From the NCBI GenBank assembly GCA_031308135.1, contig JAHLJT010004567.1, positions 34,562,115-34,626,114 of the forward strand: a stretch of DNA of 64,000 bases, given 5' to 3'. Both the position numbers and the translations under genes were made by a program. Source of the DNA: Acheta domesticus (lineage: Eukaryota; Arthropoda; Insecta; Orthoptera; Gryllidae). Each line of letters begins with the position of its first letter. Within the stretch, counting starts at the first letter, position 1. Of the stretch, positions 20,225 through 31,935 are shown piece by piece. The notes under the pieces were generated by a model that saw nothing but the letters and a program-made list of their open reading frames with translations, did not search any database and was not told the DNA's origin.

Positions 20225-20665
20225 TTTTATTTTGATGAAACGACGAAGAAGGCACTATATCTGAAACAAGAAAGGCCTTAGTATCTCTAAATTTGCTACA
20301 GAAAATATGTCTTATATCGCAACTCATTTCAATAAAATCCCTCGTATTTTAGAGGTATGCCTCTTGTGTGATGCAGTACTACAATTTGAAATCTTCAAAC
20401 TCATTTAAGTCACGTCTCAGGCAACATAGGTGAAGAAATAGCGGCAAAAATTTCAAAAGTACTGCAACGTAATACAGTTGGACCACGAAGTGAGGTTCGA
20501 TATTGGAAGGCAAAAGTAAGAAATATCTAATTTTGAGAACCCATGGAACTGTCTTCTATGAAATATGCACCTATGTGTTCATGTCATGTGAGAGTAGAAA
20601 GATCGTTTTCAAGCTAGAAAAATGTTTTGAGTGACAGGAGAGTGACAAGTTTACTTAAGCACATC
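20225..20665 (+). pseudogene. hAT-type transposase remnant (C-terminal part), left version
   Basis: Decayed coding sequence: frames give SLNF...ENMSYIATHFNKIPRILE and, near 20557, a stretch that in the right version reads MKYAPMCSCEVERSFS. That motif, followed by SDRR, resembles the C-terminal dimerisation region of hAT transposases and the hAT-derived, CGGBP1-like proteins common in insects. Several frameshifts and stops are present in both versions of the block. GCCTATTTT-rich flanks (about 19950 and 20970) may be element ends. Confidence 0.5.
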
Positions 20666-21060
20666 TTGAATAGTATTTGGTAATACACTGCATACAGTAG
20701 TTGGTAATACAGTATTTCAATATTTGATACTTCCCAAGATGTTTGTATGGTACTTTCATCTTGGCTTTAGCAGATACATATACTACTTACTATTAAAATA
20801 AATTGGTTGTCATCTACGTGAGATTTACATTAACAATAATTATTTACCATGGTTGACATGTATATATCTCATGTGGTTCCATCTCTTCGTAGTAGTAATT
20901 TGTTTCCGAAAAAATGTAAAATTAGCAAAATAATTAAACAGTAATTATTTTTACCTATACATATGGTGCCTTTTCTGAGTTTTATGCCTATTTAAGTGTC
21001 TATTTTTTTTATAATTTTAATGACTTTTTGCCTATCTATTTTCCATTTTATAATGCCTAC

Positions 21061-21690
21061 CGATTCGTCCTCTAGTAGTTACTAACCCTTAACTTAATAT
21101 TGCGAATCCCTTAAGCAAATAAATACTGTTATTTCATTATCTCTTCACTGCTTTTCATTATTAGACAAGAAAAAATATTTACCAGAATACTCGTATTATA
21201 CATGTAAATTGCAATATACAATTAAACACAATTCAAGAATACACTGTTATAACTCTCATGTACTTCTATTAAACACAGTAAATTCTTAATTTTATTCCTT
21301 AATCCATTTAACACCTTTTTTCAGTTTTATGTCAGCTAATTTACTTCAGTGTCCAGTAAAATATACTAACTACTGTATTACGTGCAAATAAAACATCATT
21401 TACTAAGTCCTTTCACGTCCTTTCATGTCCTTTCACGACGATTCTGGTAAATATTGTCCTGATTATCCACAGAGCACTGATGCAGACTCGGATTCAGACT
21501 CGTACCGACTGTATACAGACTCGTTGGTGACAGAGCAGAGACAGAAGACCATGAGTTTTCGGCTTCGGGGACGCAAAAAATAAAGAACAAGTGGTTTCCT
21601 CTGCAGGAAATACATTCTTTTTTATTTCCTTTGCGTAATTTAATATTTATTTGTTTGGTAATAAGACGCCTGTTTCACAGTTAGCGTTGA
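21061..21690. other. AT-rich DNA with short direct repeats
   Basis: It holds TCCTTTCAYG three times (21411-21437) and several CAGACTCG repeats (21483-21526). No gene is seen. Confidence 0.5.
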
Positions 21691-21739
21691 ACGTGAAGGC
21701 AGTCATACGTCGATTTACCTCCTTTCTATTGAGAGCGTA

Positions 21740-21935
21740 GGCTTCCGCGGCCGGAGTCAATATTAAGTTGGTCTGTTGGCGACCTTCCTCAGGGCGTAAT
21801 GCGCGGATTACGCCCCTCCGCGCATTACGCCCTGAGGAAGGTCGCAGAATGGCGAAACCGACCGAAACGTCGGCACCTTTGCCATGGACGCGGCGCGTCA
21901 CCCGGACAGCCAACTTAATACTCCTTTCTATTGTC
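21740..21935 (+). mobile_element. Penelope-type foldback carrying a hammerhead motif, left version
   Basis: Outer inverted arms (ATATTAAGTTGG at about 21758 and CCAACTTAATA at about 21909) enclose an inner perfect inverted repeat of about 28 bases (GACCTTCCTCAGGGCGTAAT and its complement). The right half of that inner repeat is the 5' half of a hammerhead-ribozyme-like motif. Hammerhead motifs with this GAAACGUC ending are known from Penelope-like elements; that family assignment is inferred, since no RT or GIY-YIG coding sequence remains. Confidence 0.5.
21818..21893 (+). ncRNA. Hammerhead ribozyme-like motif, left version
   Basis: Core parts occur in order: CTGAGGA (CUGANGA), stem II GGTCG with CGACC, GAAA and CGTC (cleavage after GUC). 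Stem I can form between CCGCG...GCC and GGC...CGCGG. Helix III would be only ACGT, too short alone but self-complementary, as reported for Penelope-type ribozymes that act as dimers. One extra A sits between CTGAGGA and stem II. This version has six more bases in the stem II loop than the right one. Confidence 0.55.
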
Positions 21936-22429
21936 TACAGTAAAAATAATTTATTTAATACCATTTTGTTCATTTTAATGTTCTAAAAGTATGAAGAAAT
22001 AACATGAGTAATTTTCCTTACATCAATCATATGAGTACCTGCTGTAACTACTTTCTTAAGACCGCGCTCTTTCAAAAGAAAAAAAAAAAAACTTATAAAG
22101 GACATTCAATAAGTATCTCCGTAGGCGAATAGATTAATACTGTGATGACGGTGGCAAAAAATTAACAGGAAACTATAACTTACTAGGCGTTAAAGCGTGG
22201 GACAAAAAATCATGGGACAAAATCAATCTCCGGTTATAAATAATCCATTATAATGAATAATAGAACACAATTGATATTTTACTAATAAATTTAAAGTATT
22301 TTTCATTTTAATATTCCTTTATTTTCTGTAATAGATTTCAGTCTCGGACATCCTAGAACATCGTGAAATGATTCTAGGGGCCTAAAGGAGATATCAGGTG
22401 ACATTTTTACTTTCTCGCTATCGCTTTCG

Positions 22430-22720
22430 TAGTAGAGAGGAAGATCTGCAAGGTTGCGCGATTTTCGGTAGAAAAACTCTTACTACCTCGTAACGAAGAA
22501 AGAAGTGGATAAATCCAGTTGCTAAATTTAGGAGAAAAAATCCTCTAACACCTGACGTATAGAAAACATATTTTGTGGACCCTTGATACCGAAAAATCGA
22601 AAGACGGCATAAGTCAGTCAGTCTGTCCGTCAGTGAACCATACTAGTTGTTAAACCGTTTAAGGATATTTTCTCCAAAATGATATTCCCCAATCAATCTG
22701 GCTGATATTTCGGCCACTTG
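22430..22720 (+). repeat. Dispersed repeat (GATACCGAAAAATCGA family), left version
   Basis: TTTTGTGGACCCTTGATACC and a CAGTCAGTCTGTCCGTCAGT stretch resemble 57000-57200. The class is unknown; no coding capacity is visible. Confidence 0.4.
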
Positions 22721-22830
22721 AATTTGAAACCCTTATTTTAATTTTGGGAGGAACTTTACATGAAACCCCAGACACATTTTCAAAATTTTCCAAACAGTCT
22801 CAATTTTTATTAACCCTCCAAGGACGAGTG

Positions 22831-22844
22831 TGACGTATACGTCA
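22831..22844. promoter_or_regulatory. Palindrome TGACGTATACGTCA, piggyBac left end
   Basis: First of three copies in the element. It sits just inside the left terminal repeat and may be a transposase or bZIP-type host factor site. Confidence 0.6.
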
Positions 22845-23021
22845 CAGCGAACAAGTTGTGGCACGTCTAATTTCTGTCTCTGCAAGTCGATATTTCTGTG
22901 CGTGTCAGGGTATTGTAGTCGCAGAAGGGTCTGGTTCGTCAGTTCATAGTGCGATCTTGTCCGAGGAAGGCGGCGTTATAAGAGTTTTTGACGGTGTTTT
23001 AAAAATTGTGATATATTTTCG

Positions 23022-25130
23022 ATGGACCCAAATGTTAGGTAAGTTGAATTTGTAGCTTATATTGTTAGCAATTCAATTTATGTCAATGGTTTATTTATCA
23101 CAGATAGTATTAAAAGTAATTAAAATGATTTAATTAATTTTATTATTGTTACGGGAAGGGAAGGTGTGGAGGCGTTGTGAAAATGTCAGTGTGACGTATA
23201 CGTCACACTCGTCCCTACCCGTAGCTTTTCACGCGTCTCCACATTTCCACATTTTTTTTCATTTTGTTCCATTTCAAAGTCGAAAATTGAAATGTTTATA
23301 TACATTTTCATTTATCAGGAATAACGACCGTTTTAGAGACGGACTGACTGTCGCAGAGATAATTCAGTTGCTTGAAGAAGACATTCAAGGCATCGTTGGT
23401 AATGATAATGGTGATGATAATATAGAAGTAGAGGATATTTTTATTGCACCACCGCCCGCAAACGAGCTGACTGATGAAGACAGTGGTGATGAGGACACAG
23501 GAGGTCTAAATGGACAATCTGTGTGGCAATCAATTGGTGAGTGAAGACGCCGCAGTTTTGTCTAATGGAATTCGCATTGGAGGCCCGGTACGGTACACGA
23601 TTTATCGGGGTATTCCGCAAAAAGGGAACGTGAGTGGATAGATGGAGATCTAGTTGATTCAATAAAAAAAGATGGGATATTTCCAGAAGACTATGCCGAC
23701 AAATATAAAAATATGACACCCGTTCAAATTTTTGAAATCTTTATAGATGAAGAGGTGATTTCCCTTTCCTTACGGAGACCAAGAAATATGCTTTGTCAAA
23801 AATGAAAGTAATATGAATGTTACGGCAGAAGAGATAAAGGCTTTTCTGGGTGTACTGATCCTTTCTGGTTATAATGTTTTGCCAGGGAAAAAAAGTTACT
23901 GGGATACCAAGCCAGACATGAAGAATATATTAGTATCTGAATGTATGCGGAGAGGGACAGATTTTTATTCATAGCCAAATACTTTCATGTTGCTGATAAT
24001 TCTGATATTGACAATAATGACAGATTATTCAAGCTCCGCCCACTCATGAATCTTCTCAAGAAACGTTTTATTGATAACTTCTTGAATGTGAATTTCTTGA
24101 TTATGACGAATCCATGGTGAAGTACTTTGGCAAGTCTTTGCAAGCAGTCATTCGTGGTAAACCATAAGGTTTGGGTACAAAATATGGTGTCTGAATACAT
24201 TCTACGGGTATTTGATAAATTTTGAAGTCTATCAAGGGAAAAAATACACCAGTGACAAACTCTGAATATGAAAAAGATTTTTGGTAAAGCCACTGCTCCC
24301 TGATTTCATTCTTAGATGAACTGCCAGATCATAAAAGAAGTTATCCTTATCATATAATTACAGACAACTTATTCACCAGCTTCAACCTTCTCAAGCATTT
24401 GAAAGAACGCGGATACTCAGGGACTGGAACCATTAGGAAAACCAGGATTCCTAAAGATTGCCTGTTACCATCGCATGAACAAATGATGAAGATGGATCGT
24501 GGGATATTTCGAAGCACAATAGAGAAAAAATGATGGAATTCTTGTTGGGAAATGGATGGACAATAATGTGGTTGCTGTTGCATCAAATTCGCTCGGAGAA
24601 TCTCCAATCAAGCATGTTAAGAGATATTCTTCGAAAGAAAAAAAACATATAAATGTCCCTCAACCAGCTATTATTACCACATACAACAGAAACATGGGTG
24701 GTACAGATCGAATGGATCAAGACATCAATCAGTACCGTATATCAATCAGAGGGAAGAAATGGTTACTGGGCAATACTGACCTGGCTTATAGATGCAGCTA
24801 TAAATAATGCTTGGCTGATTTCAAGAAGACTGGAAAAAATATCACTAAGCTGGAATTCAGAAGAGAGATTGCTATCACATACCTCACGAGATACAAAACA
24901 CCTGTCAAATCTGTGGGTCCAACAGCTCTGTCGTCGAACAGGTCAACGCGAGTTTTAGACGACATTCGCTATGACAGAGCTGACCATCTACTTGGGGAAG
25001 TTGAAAATAAAAAGAGAAGAAGGTGGATGCAAGAAATGATGGATGCAAAAGTGTCGTTGCTTCAATGTGCACAAAATGTGACGTAGGTTTATGCTTGAAA
25101 TGCAATGTACCATTTCATACAAAAAAATGA
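23022..25130 (+). pseudogene. piggyBac transposase, frame-broken left version
   Basis: Same gene as at 44620-46714 with more indels. A 17-base exon (ATGGACCCAAATGTTAG, 23022-23038) is followed by GTAAGT and an acceptor ending TTTATCAG at 23318. Coding resumes at 23319 with acidic N-terminal sequence. Indels relative to the right version break the frame at several places, for example near 23510, 23590, 23760, 23950 and 24085. The catalytic MGGTDRMDQD segment is readable at about 24694. The cysteine-rich tail (to 25130) is in another frame. Confidence 0.8.
23192..23205. promoter_or_regulatory. Palindrome TGACGTATACGTCA, inside putative intron
   Basis: Second copy, with its flank GTGTGACGTATACGTCACAC followed by TCGTCC, so inverted relative to the terminal copies. 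It is the centre of a larger hairpin with GTGGAGGCG and CGTCTCCAC arms. Confidence 0.6.
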
Positions 25131-25289
25131 ACACTATTTTTCTGCTGTGTAAGAAGTGTAATATGTTTACTAATGATATTGTAGTCATTGACTAGTCATT
25201 TAACCGTATGCTTCGAAAATAAATGCTTTCCTCGTTAAATATTTTCTCTCTTCAACCCAGCCACAGTTATCACCCCCAAAGGACGAGTG

Positions 25290-25303
25290 TGACGTATACG
25301 TCA
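25290..25303. promoter_or_regulatory. Palindrome TGACGTATACGTCA, piggyBac right end
   Basis: Third copy, preceded by GGACGAGTG as in the left end, about 130 bases inside the right terminal repeat. Confidence 0.6.
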
Positions 25304-25440
25304 CACCCTCCCACGCCTCGCTGAATCATAGAATATTTTTTTCAATATTTTTTGGAGATTAAACTAAAGTAGTTAAATTAAAAAATGTAACGAAGTTTAA
25401 TTTTTTTGATAAAAAATAATTTTCGTCCTTGGAGGGTTAA

Positions 25441-26960
25441 ACATTGTTATTGAATAGTGTGAATGACGTTTAAAAGAAGTCTCATTTTCTTTGAAAACCC
25501 TGATTTTCGAAAATTGCAATAATTCAATTTTTGTCGGCGTCTTTTCTCAACTACAATTATGAAGATAGAGATTTTTCCCTACGTGCTATTTTAATATTTG
25601 ACAATAACGTCTGTTATTTCTTTTTTATTCACAATAATTGACAGTGTAATATTTCTATCTCAACTCCCGATGAAAATTCTTTCTCAAAAATCCCCAAACA
25701 TTCCCCGCCCATTTAGGTTCCTCATTTTACTCACAGCGAAAAAAAATCCCCATTTTGGGGACAAAATTTCGCAATCTGGCAACAATGTTCGCAACGCTGG
25801 GCTTTTCAGCCACCAAGCGAAGGGTTGGGAAAGGACACGTTGAAGGGTGGTCGCTGTCAGTTCAACCGACGGAAACAGAATGTGTTCACTTTTCCCCAGA
25901 TCGTGAACAAAATATTGACAACTGGTGCTGCTTATTTGCAAATATGAATATGGGCACTATTCAGAGTGGATTTCACACGCCAGGTAAATGTCAATTTCAA
26001 ATGATTGAGAAACGTTTCATTCGAAACAATTAATAGAAAGCTCAATCTGATGTGAGCTTGAATTAACATTATTGATTTTTTTATTCAGAAACTGAATTCA
26101 AATGCAATAAAACATACAAAATAAAAACTGACATTTTTCATTTTAAAATTCTTTGGTGTGCTTGCGCCATGAACTTCGATTCATTCACCTCTAGTGATCA
26201 TTTGATTTTGTAAATAAAGTACATCGCTGTTATTGTGTGAAATACTTCAATTGAGAATGACAAGGATGGAAGTTTTGTCGAGTTTTATTGCGATATAGTC
26301 AAATACTAAAGGTGCCTGGCCACAGTTAGTGCTACCTTTGCCATTTGTGGTCTTTCATTATTACATCATTTGTTATGTCTCTTCTTTCTGCTTTTCTAAA
26401 TTGCTTACTATGTATAGTCAAAGAATCATTAAATGTGCACTTGTATTCTTTTATTACAAACGAACAATCATCTTTGGATATCTGACACTTCCCTTGCTAG
26501 TTCTGGCTTAAAAGTATGCATATTACTTTGAACCCTATGAGTATTTTTTTTATTTGAGTAAATTCTATTCTTCCGTCCACGTTATAATGCATCATTGAAT
26601 CACAACTTGTTTTTATCTAATAAATGTTTTAATTACCAGCTTGGCGGATTGTTTCTATCAAGAATGTCAAGCCTCTGTCAAGTTATGAGCGATGGTAATT
26701 CATAATAAAAGAAACTTTAAAACATAATACTGTTCCCTGGCTCGTATTCCCTTGAGAATCGGAAGTTACCACGAATAGGGTTAACAGAAATATGGATCCA
26801 TTTGTATGGAAAAACTGCGGGTCATATAGAGCGATTTTTATAAGAAAGGGCCGTTTTGACAGCGAGTGCTGGCAACATAACTGAACGTTCTGTGGTCATT
26901 GGGTTCTTGAGCCCATTAGACTCTTCTTCCTCCATTCGTTGCTTGCAGTTGGCTAACTTG
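25441..26960. other. AT-rich DNA, no gene recognised
   Basis: No frame has a recognisable domain. A short peptide MASTLPFVMTSSDENIVHHE from an ATG near 26964 is too short to judge. Confidence 0.45.
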
Positions 26961-27286
26961 TAAATGGCTTCGACGCTTCCTTTTGTGATGACCTCATCCG
27001 ACGAAAATATAGTGCACCACGAGAAATAATTGGAATTAGAAAGTGCAATGCTATGTGCTCTTCTGTAAAAAGTCTTTTTTATATAAATATTGAATTTACT
27101 TTTTGTATGATAAGTATTATGTTTATTTTAAATCGAGACTTGTTCGTGAGATGCGTACTGGCGCACGTATTTCCTGCTCCTGTGCGGTAAGGTAGAGAGC
27201 TGCGATCGAGAGCGTTCCGTCGTTCCGTGCTTTGCGTTTTATCAATTTATTTTCTATATAATTACACGGTTGTGAACCGTGATGTC

Positions 27287-28186
27287 TTAACCCGAGAGGG
27301 GTGGCGCGGGGTCCCTTGTGACCCCACGTATCTTACTTAGCTGCAGTTGCCTAACTTTGCGAGTCAGAAGCTTTACATTTCACATACCTTTCACCACATT
27401 CTTTAGCTTTTGTTTGAAAGATATAAGCACTTCGCGACAGCGCGAGGGGTTCCTGGAAGAGCGATAACAGTCGAGCCGTCGTGGAAAATGATCTGTCTGA
27501 TCCCGCGCCACCACTTCCGTCGGCAGTGCAAAGAGCTTGCAGCAGTGCTTCAGTCGTGCCGATACATTGATAGAATGTGTCAGCGTGAAGTGTATTGTTC
27601 ATTTAGCTGACATTATGAATAATTTGAGGAAAACTAAACTTTTAGTGCTAAATGCAGAAAACCAGTTTGTAAAGATCATCGCGATGTTTTGTGTAAACAA
27701 TGTAGTTCAGTGAGATGTTACTATGCTAAATTGTTGACATGCAACATGTTCCTTTCCATATTTTAGATGCAACAATTCATTTATAAATATTTGTGACACC
27801 AATACAAACATCTTAAATTTCGTACTTTTTCTAGGTTGTGTTGTTTGACTTAGAACCATTTTTCATTGATTGTTTACTTATTTTTGTGTGAGACAATTTA
27901 GAAAATGAAACTTTTTGAATTTTCTGATACCTTTGTCAATGAAATATTCAGGAAAATGTAAATGGGGTCACTACATATAATTAAAGATAAATGATACTTT
28001 TATCCTTTTATTTTTTTTCAATTCCGCATTGCATGTTTGTATATAATAGAGAATTATGTTAATACTACCTTATAAATGATTGATTATTATTCAAATAACT
28101 AATTTCACGCTTATTTGTTGCTAAATATAAAATAATAAAGAAATAATCTACCGGGTCAGAAGGACCCCGCGCCATCTCTAACGTAA
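27287..28186 (+). mobile_element. piggyBac deletion derivative, left version
   Basis: The left end is TTAACCCGAGAGGGGTGGCG. The right end contains CGCGCCATCTCTAACGTAA, whose complement gives GAGATGGCGCG, and the right TTAA appears changed to GTAA. Both ends carry GGGGTC...GACCCC mini-hairpins (27314-27333 and 28153-28167). The interior retains a piggyBac-like cysteine-rich tail. It is a different family from the element at 22810. Confidence 0.6.
27560..27715 (+). pseudogene. Remnant of piggyBac cysteine-rich C terminus
   Basis: Frames give LRKTK and then, in a shifted frame from 27650, KCRKPVCKDHRDVLCKQC. The C...C...H...C-x2-C pattern with KPVCKDH resembles the zinc-binding tail of piggyBac-family transposases, which in that family binds the terminal repeats. 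No catalytic part remains. Confidence 0.5.
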
Positions 28187-28304
28187 CTCCGGCAACCGCC
28201 ACTTCTCCAAGGTTAACTGAAGCCGTAAACAAACATAGTTTACGAAGAGACATGGCTGAACAGCTGTCGCGCGGAGGGATACATCTCTGGATTACATGTG
28301 ACGT

Positions 28305-29700
28305 TCACTTGTTTAGCGAACTGTCACTTTGGCTCATTCTTAGGCGGATTCTTCTATACTTCCTTATTCGCTGAAAGTGACGACCGTGGAAGCGCCGGCC
28401 ACTTGGTAGAAGAATGCGGACGAGCAGAGCCTTCGCCGCCTGGCTGACGCCGCCGCTGCCCCGCCCCCTCTCCCCCTCCCCTCCCTCCGCCAAAAGAAGA
28501 AGCCGCAAGGGAAGGAGCCCCGGTGGCGCCCTGAAAATTAATCGCCCTCTAACGAGAGGTCCCGCGCGCGAAGCAGCACCTGCCGCCGCGCCGCCTCCGT
28601 CTTCGGCGCCGGCTGCGTCTCCGCTGCCTCTCAACCGCCGCGGCCGCCCTCGCTGCCCGCCGCTGCCTCTGCCGCCGTCCTCACCCCCTGCCTCCGCCGC
28701 TGCCGGCACCTCTGGCCGCGTGCACACCTCCGTTGGTGCTGACTCAGGTTTCGTCGCCGCCGCCACCGCCTCCATCGCCGCCACCACCGCCACCGCTGCC
28801 GCCGCCGCGTTCACCAGCGTTCACCATCACATTTGTCACAGCCTCCGCCGCCGTCTACGTCACCATCGCAGCTGCACCCTCCACCGCCCGCGCCACCGCC
28901 GCGACCTCCTCCGCCCCCGCTTTTATCACCGCCTCCTCTGCTACAGCCTCCGCTGCCGACGCCACAAACGCCAGTGCTGCGGCCTCCTCCTCCGCCGCCG
29001 CCCACCTCCCCCTCCCTCGCCCCTCTGTCGCCGCCACCGCCTCCTCCTCCTCTTTCACCACCACCGCTTCCTCCTCCTCGTCCTCCGCCGCCCCTCCCCC
29101 TCATCCTCCTCATCCTCCTCCTCCTCCACCGCCTCCTCCTTCACCGCCTCCTCCTTCACCGCCTCCTCCTTCACCGCCTCCTCCTTCACCGCCTCCTCCT
29201 TCACCGCCTCCTCCTTCACCGCCTCCTCCTCCTTCACCGTCTCCTCCTCCTTCACCGCCTCCTCCTCCTTCACCGTCTCCTCCTCCTTCATCGCCCCCTC
29301 CTTCACCGCCTCTTCCTCCTCCGCCGCCCCCTTCTCCTCCACTCACGCCTCTTCCGCTGCCTTGTCCTTCATCTCTGCTGCCGCTGCCTACCACCATTGA
29401 CTCCGTCGCTCTCTTTAACTCCCGTCTTCTCCATCGCCACCTCACTGCCACTCACCCTGCTAACTCCGTCCCAGCGATCACTTCCGTCATGACCACCACC
29501 ACCACTTCCACCTCCCACCATCTCCACTGCACCCCCGAATCAGCGACGACCTCCCCCACAAGCGACGTGCCTCCGCCTACACCACCGCCCTCGTCGTCAC
29601 ACCACCGCCCCGCCCACCCGGGGGAAGGGTGGGGGGAGAGGGAGGTGGGAGAGAAGGACCCTGAGAAGGTCGCCAGCAGGTGCCCCGCCGCACGTTGAAA
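28305..29700. repeat. GC-rich low-complexity region with 15- and 18-bp tandem repeats, left version
   Basis: The region is CpG- and CCG-rich, unlike its AT-rich surroundings. At 29142-29291 there are about six units of CCGCCTCCTCCTTCA and then four 18-bp units with one more CCT. Because the units are multiples of three, long frames open on both strands (Pro/Ser-rich forward, Glu/Lys- or Gly-rich reverse). None has a recognised domain. It may be a CpG-island-like promoter or first-exon region of an unseen gene, or an expanded minisatellite. Confidence 0.6.
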
Positions 29701-30980
29701 GGGGTGGAGGGAGGAGGAGAAATGCACTTAATGGAGTCCGTTGCTGCGCTCCGAGGACTGGCCAAAGCGGATGGAAAAACCTCTGCACTTTAGATCGTTT
29801 TACACACATCACGTTCACTTGTTGCACTTGCGGAAAGTCGTTATTTTGAAACACACGGCTTCTTCAGAAGAACCTTGTGCCATGAATTTCAATCCTTGTA
29901 CCTCTAGTGATATTTATATTTGTCGACCAGAATACATTGCAGTTATTTCGTGAGAAAAAACAAAATTTAGAATAGCAAAGATAGATATTTAAGTTTTGTT
30001 GAGTTTTATTATAATGTCAAGAACTAATTGTGCCCGACTACGTTCGGAGTCACATTAGCCATTTGCGGAACTTGTTGTCAAATCCTTTCTTATGTCACTT
30101 CTTTCTGTTTTTCAAAAATTTGCTTAACGCGTACAGTCAAAGAATCACTGAAGATGCTCTTGAATGGTAGTGAATTCAATTAAACTAAAATTGTCTTCGT
30201 TACATGTTCTGAAATTTATCAATCAAATACTATTTTCCACAAACGAGTGTTTTCGAAACCCGCAAGAAAAAGTTATATCAACTAAGATTTTCGTAAAGAA
30301 GTAAAGAGTATAATTATTTGGCAAGGCAGACACCTCAGTCAAAGCACAATTAGCTTCACACCTCTAAGGAAAACCATGGTAGAATATTTAACCGCTTAAA
30401 AAACCAAGCACTTTAGGGTGACATCCAAACACGCACCTTAGGTTTACACCTAGTTATTAGTGACTAATTTGTGACAGATCGTTGGCTACGTCAGGGGATG
30501 CGATAGGGAAGGGACAAATAAGGTGTTCAATGTTTTTATGTATCATCCACCACCAATCATGATGTGCTGCGTTTTATTTCCATCTAGAGCAAATATGGAG
30601 GCGAACTTTTTGTGGTTAAAATAAATATTCTGATACAAAATGAACAGCAACGTTAATTAATTATTACTTGAAGTGCGTAATTATTATTGATGTGTATTAA
30701 TTTACGATTTTAGTTTGAAATTATTATTTGTAATTTTATTTAAGTTTTGCAGACACAATTAAGGACACATAATATTAGTTTATAGAACTTGGTCACCACC
30801 AAGTCACTAACAACTCACCACATTGGGTCCCAATTCACATGTATCAAGTATTCTTCAACTCACAGCGATCACTTATCCACGTCCACCATGTGACACCATT
30901 GAGGGCTGCCCCAAGCCCGAACTGTCACCCGCATTCTTTCATTAATGCGTTCAGCAGTCACGCGACATCGCTGAATCTGC
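29701..30980. other. AT-rich DNA, no gene recognised
   Basis: No conserved coding region or structured repeat was identified. Confidence 0.5.
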
Positions 30981-31460
30981 GAAACGCGCCGTGCTTTTAG
31001 TCAGGGGAAGTTGATGGAGTCGGCGCGTGGCGGGAAGGAGTGGGTGAAGCCGGGCCGCTGAGTCGCCTTTTGCGGCCGCCAGGGGAGGATCGAGCGCCAG
31101 TGAGGCGAGAATAATTTAAACCTCTGCGTAATGCAACTGGAAAGTGGGCCGCGACTTTTTTTCTTCCGGAAAGGCGGTGGAGGCGGCGGAGACTGAAGCG
31201 CTCTCGGCGAAGCGGTGGCCGCGTGCGGAAGTTTACCTCGCGCAATCCGAAAGGTATAAATCTCCATTTCTGAGAAAGGCGCGCTTGCGGACGCCGCGTT
31301 ACAATTAATCCTTGCTTTTTCTTCGCGCGCGCGCGCGAGAAGAAAGATGCTCCCGAGGAAAAATGCTGATTTATCGCCATTGAGCTCGTGTCGTATTCTA
31401 TCCGTTTTAAGTGGTCGATGATGACAATCGTCGAGAACAAATCGAACAAGATATTTATCC
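30981..31460. other. GC-rich patch with (CG)n run, left version
   Basis: It contains a run of about seven CG at 31325-31339 and a locally high CpG content. Open minus-strand frames exist but differ between versions and have no known domain. It could be a promoter-like CpG patch. Confidence 0.35.
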
Positions 31461-31552
31461 ACTTTGATTATCGGAAGTCAAAGTTCACAATTTTGAAAGA
31501 CATTTATTAGAAACGCACGTATTTTAACAATATTTGATGCAAAATTATTAAT

Positions 31553-31652
31553 NNNNNNNNNNNNNNNNNNNNNNNNNNNNNNNNNNNNNNNNNNNNNNNN
31601 NNNNNNNNNNNNNNNNNNNNNNNNNNNNNNNNNNNNNNNNNNNNNNNNNNNN
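31553..31652. other. Assembly gap of exactly 100 N
   Basis: One hundred N is a conventional placeholder for a gap of unknown size. The left flank ends GCAAAATTATTAAT, where the right version enters a TTAATA-type microsatellite; the right flank starts with T10. Confidence 1.
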
Positions 31653-31769
31653 TTTTTTTTTTAAAGGTCACTTTTTACACAACTTGATCAATAACGACCA
31701 TTGGGATTATTTTAACGATAGGGGAAATGTCAGAAGAACCCGTATGGACAACAAGAATATTACAAAAAA

Positions 31770-31935
31770 ACATCCATGCCCAAGGCGAGATTCAAACCTA
31801 TGACCCTTCGAGCCTGGGAAGCTACGGCCTTCAGCCTTAGCGAACCTCGTCTCTCCAGGCCGTCACTTCACTCCTTGGCACAGCATAAACCACCCAAATG
31901 CGTCTTCTTAGCCACCGGGGCTCACAGGACGAACA
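31770..31935 (-). repeat. SINE-like repeat, right version
   Basis: Counterpart of 10080-10240 with the same B-box-like GGTTTGAATCTCGCC on the minus strand. Confidence 0.35.

Larger units (their letters stand above)
22810..25440 (+). mobile_element. piggyBac DNA transposon, left version
   Basis: TTAA lies at 22810-22813 and 25437-25440. The ends are inverted: CCCTCCAAGGACGA on the left and TCGTCCTTGGAGGG on the right. Both ends carry the subterminal block GGACGAGTGTGACGTATACG. The transposase frame is broken by several indels here. The right version (44411-47025) is better preserved. Confidence 0.95.
9959..31552 (+). repeat. 21.6-kb block, left version of a near-identical pair
   Basis: From the T10 run at 9959 to the last base before the gap, this block is repeated at 31653-53142 in the same order and orientation. 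The positional offset drifts between about 21,585 and 21,703 because of many small indels, a large share of them in homopolymers. All transposon insertions and their target sites are shared. The pair is probably one locus represented twice by the assembly. Confidence 0.95.

Noticed and set aside
28414..29698. Long Pro/Ser-rich and Glu- or Gly-rich frames on both strands
   Set aside because: They are produced by CCT/CCG triplet repeats whose unit length is a multiple of three; the frames change between the two versions of the block and no domain is present.
30997..31462. Overlapping 150-codon minus-strand frames
   Set aside because: Two overlapping frames of similar length in a GC-rich patch; indels between the two versions of the block change them, and neither has a domain.
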